DNA of 61,156 nucleotides from DASULK01 sp036381835 (GTDB lineage: Bacteria > Actinomycetota > Actinomycetes > Mycobacteriales > Micromonosporaceae). The stretch spans positions 1-61,156 of the forward strand of contig DASVCA010000013.1 in assembly GCA_036381835.1 (NCBI GenBank), read 5' to 3'. Below, one piece after another: positions 34,530 to 42,569 of the stretch. Numbering within the stretch: the first letter of the stretch is position 1; every line of letters begins with the position of its first letter. The notes beneath the pieces were generated by a model that was not told the DNA's origin, did not search any database, and saw only the letters and a program-made list of their open reading frames with translations. The position numbers were made by a program, and so were the translations under genes.

Positions 34530-35681
34530 ATGACGACGACACCGCTACCCCGGCCGACCTTGATTCCAGGTCTCGTCCGACTCTGGCGGGACCGGCACAC
34601 GTTGCAACTGGGAATCGACCCGTCCCGCGCGGTTCTGCTGGAGATCGCCGACCCGCGCACCGCCCGGATCCTCGACCTGTTGGACGGCACGCGTAGCGAA
34701 CACTCGGTCCTCGCGCAGGCGGTCAAGAGCGAAGTCGCCCCGGAGGACGCCCGAGCGTTCCTCGACACCCTGCGGGCCGCTGGCCTGATCGTCGCGGCTC
34801 AGGCGCTGTTTCCCCACGCGATCCCCGAGCCCACCCGCAGCCGGTTGACCGCGGAGGCCGCCGCCCTGGCGCTGCGCCGATCCGAGTCGCCCGGTACGCC
34901 GGCGCAGATACTGCGCCGGCGTACCGGGGCGAAAGTGGTCGTGACCGGTCAGGGCAGGCTCGCCGCTCCCCTCGCGGTCGCGCTCGCCCAGGCGGGCGTG
35001 GGACACGTGCACCCGGATGTCGCGGGCCGGGTGGAGCCGACCGATCTGCCCGGCGGTGGCCTGCGGACGACCGACATCGGCCGCGACCGAGCGCAGGCGA
35101 TCATCGAGAACATCGCCCAGGCGGCACCCGGCGCACAGACCCGGCCGATCCCTCGGGGCAGGGCGGATCTGGTGATCCAGATCGGGCTGGACCGGCCGGC
35201 GGGACTCGTCGCCGCCGCGTTCGAGCGACGTCGCCAGGCTCATCTGCTGCTGGGGGTGCGCGACGGCGTCCCCACCGTCGGCCCCCTGGTCCCCGCCGCC
35301 GGATCGCCCTGCCTGAACTGTCTGGACCTGCACCGCCGGGACCGGGACCCGGCCTGGCCGCAGCTGGCCGCACAACTGGCCGCGGCCGCGCCGCCGGAGC
35401 CGTGTCAGCTGACGGCGCTGCTCACCGCCACCGCCTACGCCGCGAGCGAGGCGCTCGCCTACCTGGACGGCGGGACCCCTGAGACGATAGGCGCCGCGGT
35501 CGAGATCGAAACACCCACCCGGATCCGCCGCCGGGTCTGGCCGCCGCACCCGGACTGTGATTGCGGTCACCGCCGTCGGCCCGCCAAATCGACCAAACGA
35601 ACCGACGGTGGCCAAGCGGCGGCGAAAGCTAGGTCACATGACGGCAGAGGATGCGTCGAGTCGGTAACAATGGCCGGGTGA
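34530..35681 (+). CDS. E1/ThiF-like protein with zinc cysteines
   Basis: 383 aa. N-terminal part (LQLGIDPSRAVLLEIADPRTARILDLLDGTRS) resembles the leader-binding or wHTH front of TOMM-type cyclodehydratase partners; the middle KVVVTGQGRLAAPLAVALAQAG is a weakened Rossmann loop of the ThiF family; CLNCLDLHRRDRDPAW and the C-terminal CDCGH supply the family zinc cysteines. No RiPP precursor is visible nearby. Conserved actinobacterial gene of unknown function. ATG 34530 chosen, GTG 34506 possible; ends as GTGA overlap with the next gene. Confidence 0.72.
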   Translation: MTTTPLPRPTLIPGLVRLWRDRHTLQLGIDPSRAVLLEIADPRTARILDLLDGTRSEHSVLAQAVKSEVAPEDARAFLDTLRAAGLIVAAQALFPHAIPEPTRSRLTAEAAALALRRSESPGTPAQILRRRTGAKVVVTGQGRLAAPLAVALAQAGVGHVHPDVAGRVEPTDLPGGGLRTTDIGRDRAQAIIENIAQAAPGAQTRPIPRGRADLVIQIGLDRPAGLVAAAFERRRQAHLLLGVRDGVPTVGPLVPAAGSPCLNCLDLHRRDRDPAWPQLAAQLAAAAPPEPCQLTALLTATAYAASEALAYLDGGTPETIGAAVEIETPTRIRRRVWPPHPDCDCGHRRRPAKSTKRTDGGQAAAKARSHDGRGCVESVTMAG

Positions 35682-37018
35682 CCGATATCCCGCGCCGGGC
35701 GGCCGCCCGGACCGCCAAGCTCGCCACCCTGCCCCTCGGCTTCGCCGGGCGGACAGTGCTTGGCCTCGGCAAGCGGGTCACCGGGCTCGCATCCGAGGTC
35801 GTCTCCGCCGAGATCCAACAGCGCACCGCGGAGCAGCTGTTCAGCGTCCTCGGCCAGTTGAAGGGCGGCGCGATGAAGTTCGGGCAGGCGTTGTCCGTCT
35901 TCGAAGCCGCTCTCCCCGAGGAAGTCGCCGCGCCCTACCGCGAAGCGCTCACCAAGCTTCAGGAAGCCGCGCCCCCGATGCCGGTGGCCAGTGTGCATCG
36001 GGTGCTCGCCGAGCAGCTCGGCCCGAACTGGCGCAAGCTGTTCGTCGACTTCGACGACAAGCCGGCGGCCGCGGCCAGCGTCGGCCAGGTGCACCGGGCG
36101 GTGTGGAAGACCCCGCGCGGCCCGGGCCGGCCGGTGGCGGTCAAGGTGCAGTACCCCGGTGCCGGAGACGCGCTGCTGGCCGACCTTAAACAGCTCTCCC
36201 GGATGAGTGGCATGTTCCGGGCCATCCAGCCCGGCCTGGACATCAAGCCGCTGTTGGCCGAGCTGCGCGACCGGATCAGCGAGGAACTCGACTACGAGCT
36301 GGAGGCGCAGGCGCAGCGCGGTTTCGCCGCGGCGTACGACGGCGACGCCGAGTTCCTCGTCCCCAAGGTGCTCGCCGCGGCACCCCGCGTACTGGTCACG
36401 GAATGGGTGGACGGCACGCCGCTGTCGGAGGTCATCGACCACGGCACCCCGGAGGAACGCAACCGCAGCGGCCGCCTGCTGGCCACCCTGCACTTCTCGG
36501 CACCCGCCCGCGCCGGCCTGCTGCACGCCGATCCCCACCCGGGCAATTTCCGGCTGATGGGCGACGGGCGCCTCGCGGTGATCGATTTCGGGGCGGTGGC
36601 CCGTCTGCCCGACGGCGCGCCCGAACCGATCGGCCGTCTGCTGCGGCTGTCACTCGCCGGCGACGGGGAGGCGGTGATCGCGGGGCTGCGGGATGAGGGC
36701 TTCCTCAAACCGGACGAGCCGATCGACCCGCAGGAACTGCTCGACTTCGTGCTGCCGATGGTGGAACCGGCGGGCGTCGAGGAGTTTCAGTTCAGCCGAT
36801 CCTGGCTGCGGGCCGAAGCGGTACGGCTGGCCAGCCCCAGGTCGTCGGCGTACCAGTTCAGCCGGCGCCTGAATCTGCCACCCTCCTACCTGCTGATTCA
36901 CCGGGTGACGCTCGGCACGATCGCGTTGCTGTGCCAGTTGGAGGCGAAAGCCCCCTACCGGGCGATCCTCGAGGAGTGGTTGCCCGGCTTCGCCCCGGCA
37001 CCCCGGGTCGAGGACTAG
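35678..37018 (+). CDS. AarF/UbiB (ABC1) family atypical kinase
   Basis: 446 aa; counterpart of Rv3197. Family signatures: the KxGQ-type motif GGAMKFGQALS near residue 62, the Ala-rich nucleotide loop AAAASVGQVHRA near residue 130, VAVKVQYPG lysine, LHADPHPGNFRLM and the metal-binding VIDFGAVARL. UbiB-type proteins support lipid or quinone metabolism via ATPase activity. GTG 35678 overlaps the preceding stop; AACAAT at 35666-35671 could give a leaderless transcript as well. Confidence 0.9.
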   Translation: MTDIPRRAAARTAKLATLPLGFAGRTVLGLGKRVTGLASEVVSAEIQQRTAEQLFSVLGQLKGGAMKFGQALSVFEAALPEEVAAPYREALTKLQEAAPPMPVASVHRVLAEQLGPNWRKLFVDFDDKPAAAASVGQVHRAVWKTPRGPGRPVAVKVQYPGAGDALLADLKQLSRMSGMFRAIQPGLDIKPLLAELRDRISEELDYELEAQAQRGFAAAYDGDAEFLVPKVLAAAPRVLVTEWVDGTPLSEVIDHGTPEERNRSGRLLATLHFSAPARAGLLHADPHPGNFRLMGDGRLAVIDFGAVARLPDGAPEPIGRLLRLSLAGDGEAVIAGLRDEGFLKPDEPIDPQELLDFVLPMVEPAGVEEFQFSRSWLRAEAVRLASPRSSAYQFSRRLNLPPSYLLIHRVTLGTIALLCQLEAKAPYRAILEEWLPGFAPAPRVED

Positions 37019-37064
37019 CCGCCGGCCGCCCGAACGGCGGCGACACGCAGGCTTCCACACGAGG

Positions 37065-37092
37065 GCGGGGGCCAGCTTGCGCTGGCCCCCGC
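37065..37092. terminator. Hairpin between UbiB kinase and whiB7 operon
   Basis: GCGGGGGCCAGC and complement, 12 bp, loop TTGC. It lies 17 nt past the stop of the 71-aa gene on the minus strand and 46 nt past the UbiB kinase stop. Confidence 0.78.
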
Positions 37093-37109
37093 TGCACGAT
37101 GTCGACCGG

Positions 37110-37325
37110 CTACCGGACACCCAGTTCCCGGTCGGCGCGACGGCGCGCCTGGAGCGCGACGGCGCGGGCGGGACGGGACGCCCCGCCGCTGGAACCGCCC
37201 GATGACCATCGCATTCGGGCTCTCGATAACGCTTGTTTCAGTAAGTTCACCTTCATGGCTCCGTTCAGGATCGCGGTCAGCTCATTGGCCGGCAGGGGGC
37301 CGGCGGACGTACGGGTCGGATTCAT
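37110..37325 (-). CDS. 71-aa basic protein directly downstream of whiB7
   Basis: ATG 37325 begins one nucleotide after the whiB7 stop codon, and a hairpin follows the stop at 37110, so whiB7 and this gene form a two-gene operon. Sequence features: a predicted amphipathic helix NELTAILNGAMKVNLLKQAL (residues 14-33), a Ser/Gly linker and a basic end (LQARRRADRELGVR). No cysteine, no membrane segment. No family recognised. Coding is inferred from position, spacing and composition. Confidence 0.65.
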   Translation of the reverse strand: MNPTRTSAGPLPANELTAILNGAMKVNLLKQALSRARMRWSSGGSSGGASRPARAVALQARRRADRELGVR

Positions 37326-37326
37326 G

Positions 37327-37686
37327 TCAGGCCACCAACCGGACTGCGCTGCGCGTCTCGACGGCCTCCGCGGCCGCCATCCGCGCCTCGGCCTCGACCG
37401 CGAGTGCGGCGTCCCGCGCCAGATCCTCCTTGCGCGGGCGGCCCCGCGGCCGCTTCCGCGGCACCACCGCGCCACGCTCGAAGATCTCGCCGCCCCAGAC
37501 GCCCCACGGCTCGGCCCGCTCGATCGCGCCGGCCAGGCACTCGAGCCGCAGCGGGCAGTCCCCGCACAGCGACTTGGCCAGCTCCAGCTCGGCGGGGGAG
37601 TCGGAGAACCACAGGTCGGGGTCGAACTTCCGGCAGGGCAGGTCCACCTCGACGCGTTCGTCGAGCGGAACCAAGGCCAAACTCAT
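37327..37686 (-). CDS. whiB7: WhiB7/WblC antibiotic-resistance regulator
   Basis: 119-aa Wbl protein. [4Fe-4S] ligands Cys18, Cys41, Cys44 and Cys50, the WGVWGGE turn (61-67) and a C-terminal AT-hook RGRPRK (81-86) are diagnostic for WhiB7, which partners the primary sigma factor to induce intrinsic resistance genes on ribosome inhibition. A C-terminal Ala/Glu-rich tail of about 30 residues follows. Preceded by a leader with upstream ORF and intrinsic terminator. Confidence 0.96.
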   Translation of the reverse strand: MSLALVPLDERVEVDLPCRKFDPDLWFSDSPAELELAKSLCGDCPLRLECLAGAIERAEPWGVWGGEIFERGAVVPRKRPRGRPRKEDLARDAALAVEAEARMAAAEAVETRSAVRLVA

Positions 37687-37742
37687 GACCCGGTCACCTC
37701 TCTCTCATTTCGATCTTGTGGATCGAGTTGTTCGTGCTGGGC

Positions 37743-37785
37743 AAAAACTGAGGCCGCGGATCCCGGTTACGGGTTCCGCGGCCTC
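37743..37785 (-). terminator. Intrinsic attenuator terminator in the whiB7 leader
   Basis: Reading the minus strand: stem arms 37775-37785 and 37750-37760 (GAGGCCGCGGA and complement) with an additional CCCG/CGGG inner stem, then AG and a run of five T (37747-37743). A textbook Rho-independent terminator, about 57 nt upstream of the whiB7 start and 21 nt after the upstream ORF. Confidence 0.9.
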
Positions 37786-37806
37786 GAGGGTCAGCCGATG
37801 GTCTGA

Positions 37807-38052
37807 TCAGACCGGCTCACCTCGAGGCGGAACACCGCGGACATCCGTACGCTTGTTGCTGGTCCGAATGCCCATGCCCGCAAAGCCAGTGGTCCCCGTG
37901 AGTTCCGAAGCGGCCAGGCGGACGCGCTCGGCCTGTGCCGGGGCCGGGTGCGCCTGCGGACGCGCGAGGGCGTTAGGAGCCAGGACTACCTGGGCAGCCG
38001 ACGCCAGCACGGTACGCGGGGCCACCGACATGGAGTCGATGTAGATCTCCAT
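37807..38052 (-). CDS. whiB7 leader upstream ORF (81 codons)
   Basis: Encodes an 81-residue peptide starting MEIYIDSMSVAPRTVL with Shine-Dalgarno GGAGGT 8 nt upstream; stop codon 21 nt before the attenuator hairpin. Leader ORFs upstream of whiB7/wblC control transcription attenuation in Mycobacterium and Streptomyces: impaired translation allows readthrough into whiB7. The peptide itself need not have a function; no domain is visible. Confidence 0.78.
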   Translation of the reverse strand: MEIYIDSMSVAPRTVLASAAQVVLAPNALARPQAHPAPAQAERVRLAASELTGTTGFAGMGIRTSNKRTDVRGVPPRGEPV

Positions 38053-38138
38053 CGGGCCACCTCCTATCCGTGCTCTCGTCGATGTCGATTCGTGCCCTGG
38101 TGAGCAGCGTCGATGGTGCTGCTTCCAGGTGCGGAATG

Positions 38139-38167
38139 AGGTTATGCCTCCGGGCGGCGTCGAGCAA
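38139..38167 (-). promoter_or_regulatory. whiB7 promoter, WhiB7-autoregulated type
   Basis: Minus strand: -35 TTGCTC (38162-38167), 17-nt spacer, -10 TAACCT (38139-38144). Immediately upstream is the AT-rich stretch GGAAATTCGT, matching the requirement for AT-rich DNA next to -35 that the WhiB7 AT-hook reads. Predicted start of transcription near 38132, giving a leader of about 445 nt. Confidence 0.72.
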
Positions 38168-38205
38168 ACGAATTTCCGAGGGCGGTCGAAATTTTTTTCT
38201 GCCTG

Positions 38206-40335
38206 CTACATCACATCGTCGACCGCGGCGCCTCCGACCAGCGCGATGACCGCATCACCGTAGAGGCGCAGCTTCCGCGCACCGATCCCGGCGATCGCCA
38301 GCAACTCCTCCGACCGCTGCGGCTTCCGCTCGGCCAACGCGACCAACGTGGCGTCGGTGAACACCACGTACGCGGGGACGTTCTGGGCGCCGGCCACCCG
38401 GGCACGCCACTGGCGTAACCGCTCGAACAGCTCCTCGTCGAGATCGGAGGGACAGGTGGCGCACCGCCCCAGTTTGCGGTCCGCCCCGGCCATCAGGGTG
38501 GCGCCGCAGACCCGGCAGAGGACGACCCGTGCCCGCCGCCGCTCGGACCGGCGGTTCGCGCCCGTGCCCGCCGCCGTACCGTCGCCTGCCGGGTTGAGCT
38601 GCGGCAGGAACCGGCTCGGCCGGCGGGGCCGACCGCCGGGCGTGCGGGCCGAGGCGTAGGAGAGCCACAACCGTTCCCGGGCCCGGGTGATCCCGACGTA
38701 GAGCAGCCGGCGCTCCTCCTCGACCTGCTCCGGGGTCTTGGCGTAGCCGGTGGGCAGGACGCCCTCGGCGAGCCCGACCAGGAACACCGCGTCCCATTCC
38801 AGGCCCTTGGCCGAGTGCAGCGAGGCGAGCGTCACCCCGTCCATCGGCGGGGCCTGCTGCTGGGCGGCGCGGCGCTGCAGTTCGGCGCAGAAGTCGGCCA
38901 GCGACGGCGGCCGGTCGACGGGTGCCGCCGCATCGTGCGGCTGCCCGCCGGCGTCCGCGACGTACTCCTCGGCCAGGTTGACCAGCGCGGCCAGCGCCTC
39001 CCACCGTTCCCGGGCCGCGCCGCCGCCCGGCGGTTGATCCGGCCGCCACCCGAGCGCGGACAGCGCGTCGACGACCGCGTGGACCAGGGGTGTTCCCTCG
39101 GGCGTGGACCGCACCGCCGAACGCAGCGCGACCACCGCCTGGCGCACCTCGGTTCGTTCGAAGAAGCGTTCGACGCCCTGCACGACGTACGGGACCTCGG
39201 CTTCGGCCAACGCCTTCTCGTACGCCTCCGACTGGGCGTTGGTGCGGAACAGCACCGCGATCTCCCGGGCCGGCACGCCCGCGTCGATCAGCTGCCGGCA
39301 GCGTGCGGCGACGGCCGCGGCCTCGGCGGGCTCGTCGTCGAAGACGCACAACTGCGGTTCCGGGCCGGGGGGACGCTGGCCGACGAGTTCGAGGCGTAGC
39401 CGCGCCTCCGTGCCGCTCGCCTGCCGGATCACCGCGTTGGCCAGGCTCACCACCTGGGGCGTGGATCGGTAGTCGCGGACCAGGCGGACCACCACCGCGT
39501 CACGCCAGCGGCGCGGGAAGTCGATCAGATAGGCGGACGTGGCGCCGGTGAAGGAGTAGATCGTCTGGCTGGCGTCGCCGACCACCGTGAGGTCGTCGCG
39601 GTCGCCCAGCCAGGCGTCGAGCAGCCGCTGCTGCAGCGGGTTGACGTCCTGGTACTCGTCGACCACGAAGTGCCGGTACTGCGCCCGGATCTGCGCGGCC
39701 ACGTCCGGGTGTTCCTCCACCCCCCAGACGACGGCCCGCAGCACGTCCTCGAAGTCCATCGCCCCGGAGGCGCGTTTGATCTTCTCGTACGCGGCGAAGA
39801 CCTCGGCCACCTTCGCCGGCTCGTACGGGGTGTCCCGTTGCGCCTTGGCCACCGCGACCGCGTACTCGGCCGGTTCGACGAGGCAGGACTTCGCCCATTC
39901 GATCTCCGCGGCGAGGTCACGCGCGGCGGCCCGGTCGGTGCGCAGCCCGACGCGGCCCGCCGCGAGCGTGACCAGCCGGGTCTTGCTGTCGAGCAGTTCC
40001 GGGAGGGGCCGCCCGTCCAACAGGCGGGGGGCGAAGTAGCGCAGCTGGCGCAGCGCCGCCGCGTGGAAGGTGCGGGCCTGCACGCCGGGCACCCCGAGCG
40101 CGGCGAGCCGGGAGCGCAGTTCGCCGGCGGCGCGGGCGGTGAAGGTGACGGCCAGCACGTGTCGGGCGGCGAGCCGGCCGGTGAGCGCCCGGTAGGCGAT
40201 CCGGTGCGTGATGGCCCGGGTCTTTCCGGTCCCCGCCCCGGCGAGGATGCAGACCGGCCCGGCGGGGGCGGTGACCGCCGCCTGCTGCTGCGCGTCGAGC
40301 CCGGCCAGCACCTTCGTCACCGCGTCGTTGGCCAC
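38206..40335 (-). CDS. uvrD2: ATP-dependent DNA helicase UvrD2 with HRDC domain
   Basis: 709-aa superfamily 1A helicase. Walker A AGAGTGKTRAITHRI near residue 35, Walker B HFVVDEYQDVNPLQQ near residue 228, motif V/VI SLHSAKGLEWDAVFLVGL and YVGITRARERLWL. After the motor are a tetracysteine motif (CRVCGATLM and RCATCP) and a C-terminal HRDC domain (LAIAGIGARKLRLYGDAVIAL), the layout of mycobacterial UvrD2. Divergent from mycoredoxin. Confidence 0.96.
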   Translation of the reverse strand: MANDAVTKVLAGLDAQQQAAVTAPAGPVCILAGAGTGKTRAITHRIAYRALTGRLAARHVLAVTFTARAAGELRSRLAALGVPGVQARTFHAAALRQLRYFAPRLLDGRPLPELLDSKTRLVTLAAGRVGLRTDRAAARDLAAEIEWAKSCLVEPAEYAVAVAKAQRDTPYEPAKVAEVFAAYEKIKRASGAMDFEDVLRAVVWGVEEHPDVAAQIRAQYRHFVVDEYQDVNPLQQRLLDAWLGDRDDLTVVGDASQTIYSFTGATSAYLIDFPRRWRDAVVVRLVRDYRSTPQVVSLANAVIRQASGTEARLRLELVGQRPPGPEPQLCVFDDEPAEAAAVAARCRQLIDAGVPAREIAVLFRTNAQSEAYEKALAEAEVPYVVQGVERFFERTEVRQAVVALRSAVRSTPEGTPLVHAVVDALSALGWRPDQPPGGGAARERWEALAALVNLAEEYVADAGGQPHDAAAPVDRPPSLADFCAELQRRAAQQQAPPMDGVTLASLHSAKGLEWDAVFLVGLAEGVLPTGYAKTPEQVEEERRLLYVGITRARERLWLSYASARTPGGRPRRPSRFLPQLNPAGDGTAAGTGANRRSERRRARVVLCRVCGATLMAGADRKLGRCATCPSDLDEELFERLRQWRARVAGAQNVPAYVVFTDATLVALAERKPQRSEELLAIAGIGARKLRLYGDAVIALVGGAAVDDVM

Positions 40336-40340
40336 AGCTA

Positions 40341-40367
40341 GGAATGATGACAGCTTCCTGCGACGTT
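40341..40367 (+). promoter_or_regulatory. SigH/SigR-type promoter of mycoredoxin
   Basis: GGAAT (40341-40345), 19-nt spacer, GTT (40365-40367). The consensus spacing is 18-19. A vegetative-looking TAGGCT (40376-40381) also lies in this gap. Confidence 0.62.
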
Positions 40368-40420
40368 GCGGGTTCTAGGCTTACCGTCAGTCGCAGCAAG
40401 TCTCACCCCTTGGAGTCGCC

Positions 40421-40666
40421 ATGGTGACCATGTACTCGACTATCTGGTGCGGCTACTGCCGCCGGCTTCGGTCGCAGATGGACCGGGAGGGCATCGAGTA
40501 CGAGGTCGTCGACATCGAGCAGGACCCGGCGGCGGCCGAGTTCGTGATGAGCGTCAACGGCGGTAACCGGACGGTGCCGACGCTGCGTTTCGCCGACGGC
40601 AGCACGCTGACCAACCCGTCGATCGTCGACGTCAAGAAGCTGGTCGCCGCGCTCGCCGACGCGTGA
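40421..40666 (+). CDS. mrx1: Mycoredoxin
   Basis: 81-aa glutaredoxin-fold protein with active site WCGYC (Cys10, Cys13) and cis-Pro in RTVPTLRF. It reduces S-mycothiolated proteins with mycothiol. Placement beside uvrD2 and near nudC is as in mycobacteria. Good Shine-Dalgarno GGAG 7 nt upstream. A GGAAT-N19-GTT promoter suggests membership of the SigH regulon. Confidence 0.93.
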   Translation: MVTMYSTIWCGYCRRLRSQMDREGIEYEVVDIEQDPAAAEFVMSVNGGNRTVPTLRFADGSTLTNPSIVDVKKLVAALADA

Positions 40667-40669
40667 CCT

Positions 40670-41911
40670 CTAGTGCGCCGGGACGGCGGCCGGCGGGTCC
40701 ACCGGTTCCTCGGCCGCCGTGCTCGGCGTCGGCGACGGGGACAGCCGCCGACCGGTGAACAGGTATCCCGCGGCGAGCGCCGTCACCGCGGACATCGCCA
40801 GGAACAGCCACTGGAAGGGGACCAGCCCCACCAGGACCGCGCCGGTGCCGATGGACAGCGTCTGCGGGATGCCGATGACCGCCTCGGCGGCCGCGGCGAC
40901 GCGTCCGAGCAGCGGACCGGGCGTACCGCGTTGGATGAGCGTGTTGAGTGCGACGAGTGTGACGGGTATGCCGAATCCGGCGACGGTCATCGCGAGGAGA
41001 CCGAGCACCACCTGTGGGTAGGTCATCGCGAGGGTGGCGGGCGACAGCAGGGCCACGCCGGTGGCGAGCGCCGTCAGTTCGCCGAACCGGCGGACGATCC
41101 CCGACGACAGGAGTCCGCCGATGAGCCCGCCGACCCCCATCGCGGTGACCAGCACGCCGATGAAGGCGGGGCTGCGGCCTAGCCCCTGATCGACGTAGGC
41201 GAACGCCACCGACTCGCTGAAGCCGAGGACCAGCAGGGTCATGGCCATCCCGAGCACACCGCGGCGGAGCACGGGGGTTCGGAGCAGGTGACGTACCCCG
41301 GCGCTGGCCTCGCCGGCCCAGTGTCGTCGCGTCGGTGCGGGCGGGGTTTCACGGAGGCGTAGCAGCGCGCCGGCGCCGGCCGCGACGCAGAAGCCGGTCA
41401 TGCCGACCGCCGCGAGCATCCACCCGCCGACGGCGGTGTAGATGCCGGCGCCGAGCAGCGGGCCGAGTAGCCGCAGCCCCTGTTTGACGGTCTGCAACGC
41501 GCCGTTGGCGTCGGCGAGCTGGGCGTCCGGGACGATTTCCTTGATCAATCCGCTGAGTGCGGCGTTGAGCGCGATGTAGGACATGCCGTAGGCGGCGGCG
41601 ACCGTGAAGATGATCCACACGTCGCCGCGGTCGCGTACCGCGAAGAGCGGTGTGAGCACCGCTGCGGTGACCAGGTTCAGGGTGATGAAGAACGGGCGGC
41701 GGCGGAATCGGTCGACCACCCAGCCGATGATCGGGGCGAGGGCCATCGGGGCGACGATGGCGAAGATGGTCGCACCGGCGAGGCCGTCGGATCCGGTGAC
41801 GTCCTTGACCCAGATGGCCAGGGCGAGCAGCAGGATGGACTCCGCGGTCATGCTCGCGACCAGGCCGGCGAAGAGGATTCGGAAGTCGGGGCGGCGCAGG
41901 ACTTCACGCAT
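40670..41911 (-). CDS. Major facilitator superfamily transporter
   Basis: 413 aa with twelve predicted helices; the loop VVDRFRRRPFF near residue 65 is the MFS signature (GxxxDRxxRR). Resembles EntS/MDR-type exporters. Overlaps the ArsR-like gene start region by 8 nt and is cotranscribed with it, so a drug or metabolite sensed by that regulator is the likely cargo. C-terminal tail is Pro/Ala-rich. Confidence 0.85.
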   Translation of the reverse strand: MREVLRRPDFRILFAGLVASMTAESILLLALAIWVKDVTGSDGLAGATIFAIVAPMALAPIIGWVVDRFRRRPFFITLNLVTAAVLTPLFAVRDRGDVWIIFTVAAAYGMSYIALNAALSGLIKEIVPDAQLADANGALQTVKQGLRLLGPLLGAGIYTAVGGWMLAAVGMTGFCVAAGAGALLRLRETPPAPTRRHWAGEASAGVRHLLRTPVLRRGVLGMAMTLLVLGFSESVAFAYVDQGLGRSPAFIGVLVTAMGVGGLIGGLLSSGIVRRFGELTALATGVALLSPATLAMTYPQVVLGLLAMTVAGFGIPVTLVALNTLIQRGTPGPLLGRVAAAAEAVIGIPQTLSIGTGAVLVGLVPFQWLFLAMSAVTALAAGYLFTGRRLSPSPTPSTAAEEPVDPPAAVPAH

Positions 41912-42524
41912 CGGGTGCCTCCGTGCGGTCGTCGCTGTGCCGGTCGTGGACGGCGTCGGGGAGGGCCGGTGCGCCCCAGGCGATGAACCGCACGGGTCGG
42001 GAGCCGGGTGGTCGGCTCTCGGGGTCGAAGAATCGGGTCGCGTAGCGGTTGACGATGCGTCGGATCTCGGCCTCGATCTCGGCCAGCTCCTCCGGCGTGC
42101 ACCAGCCGGCGGACTGGGTCAGGAAGCTGGCGTCCCGCCAGCGCGGCGGTTCGGCGCCGCGGTTACGCCGCCAGGCGCGAAACGCCTGGTATTCCATGTC
42201 CAGCAGGATCTCGGAGGCGGCGTCACCGGCGCGGGCCAGTTCCGGTTCTTCCTCGCCGCCGCCCCACCGGTTGCCCTGGGGGACGATCCGCCACGGGCGT
42301 TGCCGGCCGCTGCCGCCGCCGGCTTCTTCGATGAAGCCGTAGCGGGCGAGCTGGCGTAGGTGCCAGGAGCAGTTGGCGGGGCTCTCCCCGACCTGCTCGG
42401 CCACCTCGGTCGCGGTCAGCGGGCCGTGGAACATGAGGGTGTCGAGGATGCGCACCCGTAGCGGGTGGGCCACCGCGCGCAGGGCCCGGGGGTCTTTGAT
42501 ATCCCGGATCGGCAGGTCGGACAT
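41904..42524 (-). CDS. ArsR-type winged-helix transcription regulator
   Basis: 206 aa. N-terminal winged HTH: DPRALRAVAHPLRVRILDTLMFHGPLTATEVAEQVG and NCSWHLRQLARYGFIEE. The remaining 110 residues are a helical ligand- or dimerisation-type domain without recognised motif. It overlaps the following exporter gene by 8 nt, an autoregulated regulator/exporter pair. No metal-binding cysteine cluster, so not a classic arsenic sensor. Confidence 0.85.
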   Translation of the reverse strand: MSDLPIRDIKDPRALRAVAHPLRVRILDTLMFHGPLTATEVAEQVGESPANCSWHLRQLARYGFIEEAGGGSGRQRPWRIVPQGNRWGGGEEEPELARAGDAASEILLDMEYQAFRAWRRNRGAEPPRWRDASFLTQSAGWCTPEELAEIEAEIRRIVNRYATRFFDPESRPPGSRPVRFIAWGAPALPDAVHDRHSDDRTEAPDA

Positions 42525-42569
42525 ACATCGAAGGATAGTGTCGAAAGACTCCTTTGGAAAGAGTTCTTT

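Noticed and set aside
34530..35681. RiPP biosynthetic cluster around the E1-like protein
   Set aside because: No precursor peptide, YcaO or dehydrogenase gene in the neighbourhood; conserved housekeeping neighbours instead.
37202..38044. 280-codon plus-strand frame across whiB7
   Set aside because: Antisense to whiB7 and its leader; Ser/Arg/Pro-rich shadow.
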